Assembly (NCBI GenBank): GCA_019321725.1
Contig: CM033115.1
Location: 6,086,673 to 6,150,672, forward strand
Source: Paulownia fortunei
Lineage: Eukaryota; Streptophyta; Magnoliopsida; Lamiales; Paulowniaceae
Reading direction: 5' to 3'
DNA: 64,000 nucleotides
Below the pieces are notes generated by a model. That model was given only the letters and a program-made list of their open reading frames with translations. It did not search any database and had not been told where the DNA came from. This document shows positions 1-11,109 of the stretch, one piece after another (position 1 is the first letter of the stretch; every line of letters starts with the position of its first letter). The position numbers and the translations under genes are program-made.

Positions 1-113
1 TGTGTGGCTTTTTACAAATACTTTCTTCAAAATAAGTCTTCAAAGAATCTGAAGAGTTAGTGGTAGTAAAGTATTCATGAATAAGTTCCTCAATTGAATC
101 CACTTCTTGTACT

Positions 114-510
114 TTGACATCTTTTGCAGGTTGCTTACAAACATTGAACACATTTAGTTCCAAAGTCATATTTCCAAATGATAACTTCAAAATACCATTC
201 CTACAATTGATCAAAACAATTGAAGTTGCAAGAAAAGGACCACAAAAAATGATAGGAATTTGTGTATGTGTTTGTGTAATAAGCTCTGTGTCCAAAATAA
301 TGAAATCAACAGAAAAGTAAAACTTATCAATTTGTACCAACACATTTTCTACTATTCTCTTTAGAACTTTAAATAAACGGTCAGCTAGTTGGAGTACAAC
401 AAAAGTTATTTTAAGTTCTTCCAAATCTAACTGTTCATAAACTAAGAAAGGTAGAAGATTTACACTAACACCAAGATCAAGCAAAGCACGCTTTATTCTA
501 GTATTTCCTA
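114..510 (-). pseudogene. Ty3/Gypsy aspartic protease remnant
   Basis: The retroviral-type protease would cut the Gag-Pol polyprotein. On the minus strand the active-site block reads LDLGVSVNLLP (Asp codon at about 476-478), the DLG(A/V)S variant common in plant Gypsy elements. It is followed by QLADR, a VLVQIDKFYFSVDFI segment near 305-345 and a FLATS..INCRNGILKLSFGN block near 150-230, all in the family order. The frame is open for most of this stretch, which makes it the best preserved part of gypsy-1. The reverse transcriptase expected next lies outside the window. Confidence 0.82.
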
Positions 511-689
511 TGATACATGAAATGGTTGGACAACCTGGATCTTTATACCTGGGTGGAGTGAATTGTTGAATGATTAAACTAACAATTTCATTTAAAAATG
601 TCTTCTTTTATACATGATATTTTCTTTTGATTGTACACAAATCTTTTAAAAATTTGGCATAAGATAGAATTTGTTTGATTGCATCCAAT

Positions 690-2237
690 AATAGAATATT
701 AATCTTGACTTGTTTAAAAATTTAAAAAATTTCAGCATTTGAGTTCAATTTCTGAGTTGCTTGCAATCTTTGAGGAAAGGGTGTTGGAGGTAAATATTTT
801 TTTTTCATCATTTTCACACTTACCTTCTACAAACTTACCTTCATCGTCAAGATTATTTCTATTCTTTATTTCTAGAGGTGGATTAGAAACTTTCTTCTTG
901 GGATGAATAGTCTTATCAATAAATTTTCTATTATGAAGAGTTAGAATGAATTAGGCTCCTTGATTGATTTTTTACCTGAAGAAGAAACATAACACTGAGT
1001 GGAAGGATTAGATCGAGGTTGAGCAGGAAATTTACCTTTTTCATGAGTACACAAAGATGCTGTTAGTGTTGAAAGTGTATTTTGATCTCATTGATAGCTT
1101 GTGAAGTCTGATTATTGATATTTGTTTATTCATGCATAAATGCTTGCAAAGTTTTCTCAAGGGCTTTTTTATGTGGAGCTGTATAAGAATAAAAGTTTGG
1201 TGATTTTTGTGAATGCAGCGGTTGGGCACGATTATCATTTCGCTAACAAAAATTGGGATGATTTCTCCATTATAAATTGTAAGTTTCAGAATATGGAGAA
1301 TGGAAAGGTTTTTTGAATGTGTTCATGAAACTTGCTTGTACTGGAATGTTTGGACATTTATAGGTGGAGTGCCCCAAAAGTTCACAATTGTTACAAACTT
1401 CTTCCTCTTGCACAAATTTGATTTTCTTTACTTTTTTAAGTTCCATAGCTTCAACATTTCTTGTTAAACTAGCAAGTCTAACATTTAGATCATATTCTTG
1501 GCTATAGTAATATTTTCCTTTATAGTATTAGCAAGATTAGATCTAATAGAACTTTCGGAAGAATTAATACTATGACATGATTGAGAGTTTTCTGCCAAAT
1601 GATCTACATATTCTAGAGCTTCATCAGGTTCTTTATCAAGAAACTCACCATTATATATTGTTTCAACAAATTATTTTGTTTCAGGAGTTAAACATTCATA
1701 AAAGAAACTAATTAAGTGCCATTTATCCAAACCATGATGTGGGCATGAATTCAAAAAATCTTTAAATCTTTCCTAACATTGAAAGAAAGCTTTATTAGAA
1801 TTTTGAGAAAAATTTTGAATTTGTCTTTTCAAAGTATTAGTTTTATGAGTCGAAAAGAATTTTTTCCAAAATTCAGCTTGGATTTCTTGCCAAGTGCCAA
1901 TTAACCTAGGTTTTAAAGAATTAAGCTAAGTTTTTGCTATATCTTTTAAAAAAAAAGAAAATAATTTGAGCTTAACAATCTCATTTGTGCAAGTTTGATC
2001 ATCAAAAGTGACACATACTTCATCAAATTCTTTTAAATGCAAGTAAGGGCTTCCATAGTCTAAACCATGAAAATTAATAAGTAAAGGGATCATACATGGC
2101 TTGAATCGAAAATTATTTACATTGAGAGGAAAAATGAAATAAGAAGGAGAAGAATTTCAAGGAGGTTGCAAGTAATAATGCATGGTACACACCTGTTGAT
2201 TCTCATTTTCATCCTGAACACTTTCATTTTCAACCAT
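690..2237 (-). pseudogene. Ty3/Gypsy gag, decayed
   Basis: Gag forms the retrotransposon particle. A start codon lies at 2,237 on the minus strand, followed by an acidic Asn/Glu-rich N-terminus. Around 1,850-1,920 the retrotransposon gag block is clear (LIGTWQEIQAEFWKKFF), and the stretch with EFLDKEPDEALEYVDHLAEN lies near 1,600-1,660. These phrases are typical of plant Gypsy gag. Several stops break the frame (for example inside the block after PLNV-NNF and near 1,930 and 1,780), so no full protein can be made. It sits between the PBS and the protease, as expected. Base composition is the same as the surrounding repeats. Confidence 0.8.
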
Positions 2238-2412
2238 GGTGGAAGTGTGTGAAGATGATTCAAACAAATTTCTAAACAAAGTTTTAGAATTATTTCTAAC
2301 TAAATGTCAAAAATTATGACTACGATACCGTATAATTAGATATCCATAAAGAAAATAAACAAACTATATTTATAAAGGAAAAATATTAACAAATCTGAAT
2401 ACTTACATTGCC

Positions 2413-2431
2413 TTTCCCGACAACGGCACCA
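2413..2431 (-). other. Primer-binding site of gypsy-1 (tRNA-Asp type)
   Basis: On the minus strand it reads TGGTGCCGTTGTCGGGAAA, close to the TGGCGCCGTTGCCGGGGA site used by many plant Gypsy elements and complementary to the 3' end of tRNA-Asp. It marks where the 5' LTR should end. Confidence 0.78.
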
Positions 2432-2460
2432 AAAGCTTATTGGTATTCTTAATATCAATG

Positions 2461-4399
2461 GTTTTTATGATGGTTTGCTATATTTTGTAGATCATGCTAT
2501 GAAAAAAAAGTTTTATTTCACCGTTTGCGAGAAGAATCCTTATTTCTGCTTTGACACTTGACCAGCTGATTGATCAACTTCTAGCATATGTGCCAGAACT
2601 TGATCCAGCCTTGGCCAATGTGGATTGGTCCAATAGGAACAATGGTCGAAAATGCAAATTGCATTTAACTCTCAGTCTGTGATACTTATTGTTAATGGTT
2701 TCATATAATAGTATGTGTTTTTTTTATTGTTTTAGCTTTATTTTTTAGCCACACTTCAGGTGATATCTTTCAAATTCTACTTTCCTATTTATTTTTGACA
2801 TTGGGGACAATGTCTCGATTGTGTTGGGGGGAGGGATAGTTGATACCATGACTTGTGTGTTCAATGTGTGTTTTTCCAGTATTTAAAAAAAAACCAAGTG
2901 TGTTTTCTGATGGGTCTGTTAAAATCATGAAAAATGGAGTAAAGGGTAATTGTAATACTCTTGAGACACATCCCTATTTTTTGCATAATATGACAAGTTT
3001 GTGAAGTTTTTAATAAATGATTGTGAATTACCAATTATTTTTAATTTTTTTTAGGCGTAGAGGTTCTTCCAATTTTATTGATTAAAATTAAGCATGAATA
3101 ATGTGGTTTGATTAATAATGGGTGTTGTTTTAGACTTTGATATTGTTATTTGGTTAATATATTTTTGCGATAATTATACTCAAAATTATTTTGCACAAAT
3201 AATTACGTTATTTAGTGTGAATGTAATCATGTCAAAATAGAAAGTTCTTATGTCGTTGCTCTAATCATCACTTGAATCTTCAACATGTAGGGGTTGAACA
3301 TTAGAACTTTTACTTTTGTCTGTTGAAGCGAACAACTGATAGTGCACCACTAGAAAAATGATTAAGGTATTAGGTTTTCTAGCACCATTACCAAATCAGC
3401 TTATTTCCCATGTGATGTTTCAAGAGAACATTCCCCTAGTGAACCACTTTGAGGCTTTCAATAAATAAATATTTTTTTTGTAATCATATCTTTTTACTTA
3501 GCCTAAATACACTATTATCCAACCTTTATTCTAAAAAAAATTGGAGTTTAAGAGACATTCTATTAACAGCGCGAACTTATAAAAGAAATTCAGGTTGGAA
3601 TAGAAGATAAGTGTGGGGTAGTTTCTCTTAAAAAAAAATAATAATAAAAAAATAGAAAAGAAAAAAAAATTATAAAGTGCTACGAGTTGCAACTAAAAAT
3701 GAGATGTTGCAAGATGAATAAGAGAGTTCCAATTCAATAACAATAGACCCTAGTATTGAAATTTGTGTAATTTGAGAATTTTTTATCTATAAACTCTATG
3801 TCTCTAATTTCATAAAATTTTTAGAGACTTTGTTGCTTTTTATCCTTTTATTTTTTAGCTACATCACTACCATCTAACCCCATTACAACCTTTGTTGAAA
3901 AACTTTTGATTTCGTGTAGTGCGTTCAGTGTAATGGAGATTTGAACCAAATGAAGAGTATATGATGTTTAACTTTTTTGTTAGAGATTGGGTGATGGTTT
4001 TTGTAAGGTTTTATGAGAATTCACTTATTTGAAGCATGCATAATTTCGTCACTATTGACATTAACTATCCACACACACACACACACTTGAGTATGCTTAT
4101 TATGGAAATGTATTGACTTTTGAATGACTAAGAGTTAAACTCAACACTTGTTTGATTTTATTTCCATATTACTTTGTTGTTTCATGAGAATAAAAATTGG
4201 AAGATACTTATTATAGATGTTTATGGGCATCACTGTTGGAAACCTTCACGAGACTATAACTTGTCCTATGTGGGCCACCTAGGGGTTTAAAGGCTTGTTG
4301 CATATGCTAAATGCAATCGTGATTTTCTAAGAAAATAGATTAATTTAAGTTTGTTTTAAGCTTGCTCAAGGACAAGCAAGGGTTAAGTGTGAGAAAATT
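2461..4399 (+). mobile_element. 3' internal region of a second Ty3/Gypsy copy, plus strand
   Basis: This stretch has no convincing coding sequence but has the landmarks of the region between integrase and 3' LTR of a Gypsy element. At 2,797-2,835 a GGGGACAATG motif is followed by TGTTGGGGGGAGGG, and at about 4,350-4,399 AGGACAAGCAAGGGTTAAG leads into the LTR. The same two motifs occur in gypsy-2 on the other strand. A fragment of reading frame near 2,540-2,690 may be the end of the integrase. An (AC)n run lies at about 4,069-4,086. Confidence 0.65.
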
Positions 4400-6013
4400 T
4401 GATAAGTGCATATTTTTATATATTTTTGTATCAAATCCTTTATACTTTTCTACCTTTATTCTTGTTAATATTATTGTTTTATTAATATTTTGTGTTAGGG
4501 AATCAATGAAAGTATGTTTCTAGACTTATGCATTGTTTGTATTTTGAACATAACTTCATTATCAAAAGCCCTATCAACCTGAAGCTTGTTTCATTTGAAA
4601 GCCAAGAGATAGAAGTAAAATTTTCTATTGGAAGATCAGCCTAATTCAGTCTTGATTATAGCATAAACTTCATTCAAGTGGTTGCACAAAATGGATCACC
4701 AAAATTCGGATCAGAGTTCAGTCCAGTATTGACTTATTTAACCAATTGGGTCATATCTCTTCAGCTCAAACTTATTTTGGGGTGAAATTTGGATATGTTA
4801 TACAAAAAAGGAAATTAAACAAGTTTGCTGTAGATAAGATACTAATAAAATGTGTCAAAATAGTAAAAACATAGGCTACAAGTTGCTACTATTGTTATAG
4901 GATGGCTCTTGGACTTGATTCAGTAATTTGACCATAGCTCTTTCATCCGACCACCAAATTTGACAAATGATATATGAAAATATATAAGAACCAAAAGATA
5001 TACAATTTAGGTTCATTACATATCTTCAAAATCTGGCTTTATCTAACCAAAAAATATAATTTAATTTAATAGGTGAGGACTTGGTGTAACAACTTACCAA
5101 CTCTTTGCAACTAGCATACCACTTGATTAACCCTTCCATTATTTGTTTGGCCTCTAGTTTACTCTAAGTACTATAAATAGACCATGTATTAAGCTTATAA
5201 GAGATGGGGGAAGAGGGGTAGAGGGTTTCTTTAGGCTAAGTTTTCTAGTTTGTATGTTTTCTAAACATGTAAGTTTTCTAGTAGTAATAGAAATGCATTC
5301 TCTAGTTTTTCTTATGTTTTTATTCTTTACTACTTTTATTATGTCTTTCTAAATTTCATTGTGTTGAGAAAAAAGGGTGAACCTCTTGATGGAGGAAGAT
5401 GAATGGTTATAAGGGTGGAAAATGTTTAACTATATTGTATTATTATTTTAAGTTTTGATATAAACCCTTCTTGTTTTGTGGTGATTCTTGATTTATGTAT
5501 CTCCAATGGCACAACAAATACTTGGGTTCATTTAGCTTATTGTACGATTTTACCCTATTGACTGCTAATGTGAAACTTTGATTTGTTGTTAACGAAGGTG
5601 TGTATAAATGCTTGATCCCATAAATAAGTATTAGCGTTAAAAGACAATTTGCAATAGTAAGACAATATCATGATTACCTTATTGCATGAGTTATTTGATA
5701 ATATCTTCCTATTGGAACCTTCATTATGTATGGATTCCAATTGTAGCAATTAATAGAGGTAAAAAGAATAATAATTGTTTCTCTATCCAAAAATCAAGAG
5801 TGGATCCCTAATACTCAATACTTTTATTATTTTATTTTTTCTTTAGTTACAACATACATTAAATTTTTCATATATTTTGAATTACTTAAACTCCATCTTT
5901 CTAGAAATATAAACTTGAATTGTTCAAATATTTTTCCTGTGGATCGATTTCAGACTCATGAAAAATTTATTACTTAATAGAACCTGCACTTGAGTTTGCA
6001 ACTTTAAAGTTAT
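4400..6013 (+). mobile_element. 3' LTR of the plus-strand Ty3/Gypsy copy
   Basis: It starts with TGATAAGTGCATATT directly after a purine-rich tract, which is the same LTR start as in gypsy-2 (TGATAAGTT). The right edge is estimated from the CTGCACTTGAGTTTGCAAC stretch at 5,980-6,002, which matches the terminal GTGCACTTGCGGTTTG part of the gypsy-2 LTR. Length is about 1.6 kb, like the 1,563-1,565 bp of gypsy-2. No second LTR of this copy lies in the window. Confidence 0.7.
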
Positions 6014-6203
6014 AATTAACTATGTGTTGCCTACCTTTTGGCCTTGTCATATAGGTTCTTAAAATTAAAGTGTATGATAAAGTCAAATTGGACCTCAAGC
6101 CCATTAGGAATTGGATTTCCCAAAGTTCTATCTTAAGAGAGATGGATTTCGAATAAAATATTGGGAGATATTATAATTGAAGACCAAATTATAAATGTGT
6201 ATC
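6014..6203. other. Short unassigned stretch between two LTRs
   Basis: No reading frame or recognisable repeat boundary is visible. The last five bases, GTATC (6,199-6,203), are the left flank of copia-1 and would be its target-site copy, but the matching right flank is lost. Confidence 0.4.
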
Positions 6204-8207
6204 TATTAGAGTAGGATACTTGGCACTCCAATAAAATTGGGTGTATTGTACTCTATCCATTACATTTGTAAAATAATTTAATTGAAAATCATATTAATAA
6301 AAATATACTTTCTTTATCTTATGTCTTGTATTTACTTTCTATACATTATATAAAATCCTTAGACCAAATTTAGCTACGGGACATGGTCGCGCATATGATG
6401 GCGATCATGGAACATGCCTCTAAAGTTTTGGTCTTAAATAAGTTCTAAGTCGAAGATTTTTTGAGATAGGACATCGAATAACCCAGTAAGACTTATGAAT
6501 ATGATGCATACTTGTAAGACGAGAATGTTGTATTCCATTAGCTTAATGTATTGATGCAAGTGCATATATGCAGGTGTTTGTTAGATAACAAGTTCATTGA
6601 ACAAGAAGGCCCGTAGGAAATTCTTGATGCACGATGGTAGCCTTGTGTACACCGATAGTACATGGCTAGTCCTTAGACTTGAGGCACGATAGTAGCCTTG
6701 TGTACATCCTATAACACTTTGATTTATTTTCTGATTGTTTGATAATCAAAAAGGGTTATGTTGGGTGTTGCACTGGTGTGCATGGAGGTTTGTCAATGGT
6801 CAATATTGAATTCGACACTTGTCATTTGACAAGGGAATCTTCTTTATTTTCATAGTTTGTGATTCGAAAACTTTGGCCAAGATTGGAAGAATTTTGACTC
6901 ATCAAGAGTCGTTGGAACTTAAAATGGGATCACAATTATTAAATCAGTTAGTGTTTTAACTTATAATCCATACACTAGATTTGATCGAAAGAACCGTACA
7001 TGTATGAGACTCGCAACTAAAATGGGTTTGCTCATTGATTCACATAATACTAGGTAATCATGCTACTTGCTAGTATTAGTTGTGAACCTAAAAGTGTCAC
7101 ACATAATTTTGGTGTTGATAGTTAAATAATTGAATTATTTAATTAAATCTAATTTGATTAGGAAACCCAATAAATGGAGTATAATAAATTAATTAATTGA
7201 ATTAATTAATTTGTGTTTTGGGATTTAATTGATTAATTAAATTAGTTGGACTTTATTGAAGTCTAAACCCAAGACCAATAACTATTGGCCTAATTGTAGG
7301 GGACCACAAGATAAATGAAGAGAAATAAATAAAAGATATGGATACATGTATATATATGTATAGATAGGATTTTGAAAGTCAAAATCCCTATAATTATGGA
7401 TATGACTGAAATTTAGGAGGTTAATATAGTCTTGATTATGGCCATATACATTGAGGAGAGAGAAGTGGTTGGTTGGTTATTTTTGGATAATGGGGATTAT
7501 TCAAAACTACACCAAAATACACATGTGTGTATTAAGCCACTTAGTGGCCGATTTCAAGAGGGAGTATAACCCTAGAAATCGGCCAATACCTATTTATATT
7601 TAAGGGTGGCCAAAAATTTGATGTAAAATAAGCAAGTCTTCATTTTATGTTTCAAAATTTTTTTGGCTCTCATGTACAAGAAAAAGAAAAATAGTTTTTT
7701 TATCTTCTACTCTCTTTTTTGATTTCTTTTCAAAAAGGTGAGAGAATAATTGATCTACAATTATTCATAAACACAAATACAATATCCAATCACCGGTTGA
7801 TTCGGGGATTATGATGCTACTCCAAGAATCAAATTCATAAATGAAATTAGGTTCTACTAGCGAAAAACTTATTTTGGTGTCTACATCCAAAAGGTGGACA
7901 TTTTAGAGGGAAGATAATTGAATCCCTACTTCTAGTGAGGTTATGGAGTTTTGGTGATTGCAACAAAATCAGGAAATGATTCCCTATCCATCATCATCAC
8001 ACGAAGAAGAGTTCTATGAGGGTAATTTCTAAATCCTTTAAATGAATCAATTTTTCTTTTTTATAAAATGATAACAAAGTACAAATTGATAAAATTTCTA
8101 CGAGAACTGAAAGGGCTCATATTTATTTTTGATAGATGCATTTATTTATTTAATTTTAAATTTTAAATTCCATTGCGTAAACCCCTTTTGATAAATCGAA
8201 CACAACA
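6204..8207 (+). mobile_element. copia-1 5' LTR (LTR family A, 2,004 bp)
   Basis: It begins TATTAGAGTAGGAT, the decayed form of the TGTTAGAGTAGGAT start seen in the other family members at 12,729, 32,250 and 62,795. It ends ACACAACA just before a Copia PBS. It aligns along its length with the split 3' LTR (12,729-12,814 plus 22,856-24,820), apart from an indel of roughly 110 bp near 7,130 versus 23,715-23,830. The last ~110 bp differ from those of the solo LTR at 32,250, so the family has two 3'-end types. Confidence 0.88.
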
Positions 8208-8208
8208 A

Positions 8209-8220
8209 TGGTATTAGAGC
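8209..8220 (+). other. copia-1 primer-binding site
   Basis: TGGTATTAGAGC, one base from TGGTATCAGAGC, the initiator tRNA-Met site used by plant Copia elements. It lies one base after the 5' LTR. Confidence 0.88.
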
Positions 8221-8533
8221 CACAATTCACATTTTCGTTATCAAATTTGATTCATTTTTATATTTACATTTGATGAGCATGAATTGTTTAATTATTAAAT
8301 GTGTTGCAATTTTTGTCAGATTATTGGATTAAATATTTTTCATAAAATGTTTAATTAGTTAAATTGATGCATACACACAAACATTTGAATGTTTTGTTGG
8401 TTACAAGTTCGATATCGAGCGATGAGATTCGATCGTGGGCTTGAGTGATGTGTGTGGGGTGATGATGACATAAACTACTCGCTTGTGAACACCCCACTGG
8501 GTTGGTGCCTAATGAGTGATTGACATGACCTGT

Positions 8534-8684
8534 TAAATGGCTGCCCAGTGCCCCAACGGGCTAGATAGTGGTTACCTAGCAACCACCAGGTAGTACAGGC
8601 CGAGAGTAGTGTGCTCCTGGTAAACTGCCTAACAAACATGGGTAGTCCCATATGCACTGCTCTCGGCTAATTGCCAGCCATTTG
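8534..8684 (+). ncRNA. Candidate structured RNA in the copia-1 leader
   Basis: This ~150-base, GC-rich patch lies in very AT-rich DNA, 315 bases after the PBS. An outer stem pairs AAATGGCTG (8,535-8,543) with CAGCCATTT (8,675-8,683). Inside are GCCC/GGGC (8,550-8,553 with 8,558-8,561), GTGGTT/AACCAC (8,568-8,573 with 8,581-8,586, 7-base loop), and a long stem CCGAGAGTAGTG (8,600-8,611) with CACTGCTCTCGG (8,655-8,666) containing one G-U pair. That stem is capped by ATGGG/CCCAT with a TAGT loop (8,638-8,651). As part of a retroelement leader it could serve packaging, dimerisation or translation, but function is inference. An antisense 60-codon frame here is probably chance. Confidence 0.4.
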
Positions 8685-9726
8685 TTTTGAAGTCCCGTGC
8701 GCGTGTGTATGTATTTTTACCTATTAAAGTTTTTTAATTAATTAAATGTTAATTTTAATTTCAGAAAAAAAATGGTTTTTCTTGAAAACTTTATTTTATC
8801 CCAAACCATTAAAAATTGGCAACTTTAAATAACTTGGTAAGTTTATATGCTTTAAAATTCATGTGATGAATGTTTATTGCAAGATTTATTTTGTGATGAT
8901 CATGGGCCTATGACCAATGTGATTGGATGTAAATTTTAATTATCTTTGGGTTTTTGAGGCCTGCGAGCCTCTTATTCTATTTTGTATTGCATTTAAATTA
9001 TTTCAAAGAGAGTAGAATAAGAAGTAAAGTTTCTATTTTAGTTTTGTAAATGGAGGACGTTCGAAGCCTAAAGGCCCATGCTTGTATGTGCTATTAAATG
9101 CAAATGTAATAGAATATGAGATTCAAGGCCTATGTATGTACAAGTACAAAAATAAAATGTAATAGAATATGAGATTCAAGGCCTATGTATGTACAAGTAC
9201 AAAAATAAAATGTAATAGAATAGTTCTTTATAATTTTACCCTTAGATTGACCTTAACCTATTTTTTGGCTCAAATAGGTCACATAGGTTGGCCATGATCA
9301 TCCACTATCACTTTTTGCATAGAATGCATGTTAAATTTTATTTAATATTTTTACTTATGCAATATATGATGACAAACATTGAATAACCTACTTAGTAATT
9401 AAGTTGATGAGGTATTGGAAAAATAAAACCCCTAAGTTTTTGAAACTTAATGAGAATTTTAATTAAAAATAGACAAGTTAGGTATGACCTATCGTTCCAT
9501 GCCTACTATCAAAGGTAGAGACATGACACCGGCTATGAGTCGTGGAGTGGTCTTGGTGTTGGAAAGTTGTGATATCTACCAAAAATAGAGATGCTCGTGG
9601 GTGTTATTTAACACTTAGTATCATATGGGTTCATAAAACTAGGGCATTAGAAGAGGAACTGCAAGGATTATCTTGCAAGCCTGAAGAGCTCAAGTGTCTA
9701 TTTTATTATAGTTAACTTATTAGTTA
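8685..9726. other. copia-1 leader/former gag region without a recognisable gene
   Basis: The stretch should hold gag, but no gag motif or zinc knuckle could be found in any frame. It contains a 53-bp tandem duplication (9,104-9,226) and otherwise AT-rich sequence with many stops. Confidence 0.5.
9104..9226. repeat. 53-bp perfect tandem duplication
   Basis: Two identical 53-base units (9,104-9,156 and 9,157-9,209) beginning ATGTAATAGAATATGAG are followed by the first ~17 bases of a third. Perfect identity beside highly decayed coding sequence implies a recent local duplication. Confidence 0.9.
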
Positions 9727-9980
9727 ATGATGCTTCTTGGGTATTAGATATTGGTTATGACTCGTATATTTGTAATGATTTGCAGATAATGGCAAAAAAT
9801 AGAAAGTTGGAAAGAGAAGAAATGGTCCTAAGGATGGGGAATAGAGCAAAGGTTGCTACATTGGCTATAGGCACCATTAATCTAGCTTTTGAGAATAGTT
9901 CTGTAATAGTTTTAAATAATTATTTTTTTGTTCTGGATAATATTAAGAGCATTATCTTTGTTCCAGTTTTGGATAGATAA
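9727..9980 (+). pseudogene. copia-1 protease, decayed
   Basis: The Copia aspartic protease is visible as SWVLDIGYDSYICNDLQ, where the family has LDTG.xSHICN, followed by KLEREEMVLRMGNRAKVATLAIGTINL in the expected position. The Thr of the active-site D-T-G is Ile, so catalysis is probably lost even where the frame is open. The frame is open from 9,780 to 9,980 and then stops. It precedes the GAG-pre-integrase region, as in complete Copia elements. Confidence 0.85.
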
Positions 9981-10115
9981 TATTTTAGATTTACCATTGA
10001 GAATAAAAATTGTTCCATTTTCAAACATTCTGATTTTATCTATTCAGGTTCTTTGATGAATTATTTATGTACTGATACTCCTTATAACCCTATTCTCACA
10101 ATTCAAAAAAAATAA

Positions 10116-10800
10116 AAAAAGTTAGATAATCATATTTCCATTAGCCTAGGGCATGCAAGATTAAACTATGCTTCTGAGAAAAGAATGAACAAGTTGGCAC
10201 GATTGCTTGACCTAAAAGACGAGCAAGAATTGCTAACATTTGAGTCATACCTCAAAGGAAAGATGACCAAATCTCCATTTATTAGCAAGTGCAGTAAGCC
10301 AAATATCTATTAGATTTAATCCATACAGATGTATGCAAGCCACTAAGTATTAGTACCTGAGGAAACTATAACTACTTCTTAACTTTTACCAATGATTTCT
10401 CTAGGTATGGTTGTGTTTGTTTTTTAAGGTATAAGTCTGAAGTATTTGAAAGGTTAAAAAAATTCAGAAATGAAATAGAGAAACAAATTGGCTTAAGTAT
10501 AAAGACTCTTCTATCTAATCAAGGTGGTGGATACTTAAACACAGAGTTTCTAGATTATCTGAGAGAGAATGAGATTCTCTCATAATAAACTCCTCCTGCT
10601 ACTCCTCAACTTAATGGAGTTACAGAGCATAAGAATCAAATCTTGTTGGGTATGGTTCGATCTATGATGAGTTTCACTTCATTACCTCTTTCATTCTAGA
10701 GCTATGCCTTAGAAACATCAATATACTTATTAAATAGGGTGCCATCTACAGTCGTACCCAAAATGCCATATGCGATGTGGTGTGGTAAGACACCTTCCTG
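10116..10800 (+). pseudogene. copia-1 integrase, decayed
   Basis: The GAG-pre-integrase HARLNYASEKRMNKLARL block (about 10,150-10,205) and FESYLKGKMTKSPF (about 10,240-10,280) are followed by the catalytic core with LIHTDVCKPL (first Asp, about 10,317-10,345), FTNDFSRYGCV and an NQGGGY block where the family has D(R/Q)GGEY. The latter suggests loss of the second catalytic Asp. TPQLNGVTEHKN near 10,600 corresponds to the third catalytic site (family: NGVAERRN), with the Glu kept. In-frame stops near 10,312, 10,585 and 10,698 make it a pseudogene. Confidence 0.85.
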
Positions 10801-11109
10801 TAAATACCTCAAGATATGAGATCCAGCTTATGCAAGTTCGTGAGGTATCCAAAGAAGTCTATTAGATACTATTTCTATGATGCCTCGAAACAAAGGTATT
10901 TATTTCAAGAAATGCCACATTTCCTAAAGAAGAATTTTTATCAAAGAGAAGTAGTAAAGTTGTGGAACTTGAAGAAGTTCAAGAACCACAGAACGTCCCA
11001 ACTGTTGAAGTAGATGATAACCAGATAATGTTGGGCCCTCTAAGGTACAATCTTTTCGAAGATCCAAAAAGGTCTCATAGTTACTTGATAGGTACAACTT
11101 TTTGTTAGA

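Larger units (their letters stand above)
1..2431 (-). mobile_element. Ty3/Gypsy retrotransposon fragment (gypsy-1): PBS, gag and protease
   Basis: Read on the minus strand, this piece runs from a primer-binding site (about 2,413-2,431) through gag to the aspartic protease and then leaves the window at base 1. Gag, the protease block and a tRNA-Asp-type PBS in this order define the 5' half of a plant Ty3/Gypsy element. The 5' LTR expected to the right of 2,431 is not recognisable; plus-strand Gypsy sequence lies there instead, so the element is truncated or rearranged. Many in-frame stops show it is inactive. Confidence 0.85.

Noticed and set aside
8568..8586. 6-bp stem with 7-base loop resembling a tRNA anticodon arm
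   Set aside because: No D-arm, T-arm or acceptor stem of proper spacing, and no A/B box consensus around it, so no tRNA gene is called.
8475..8657. 60-codon minus-strand frame over the GC-rich copia-1 leader
   Set aside because: Overlaps the hairpin-rich segment, GC content alone explains the open frame, no protein features.
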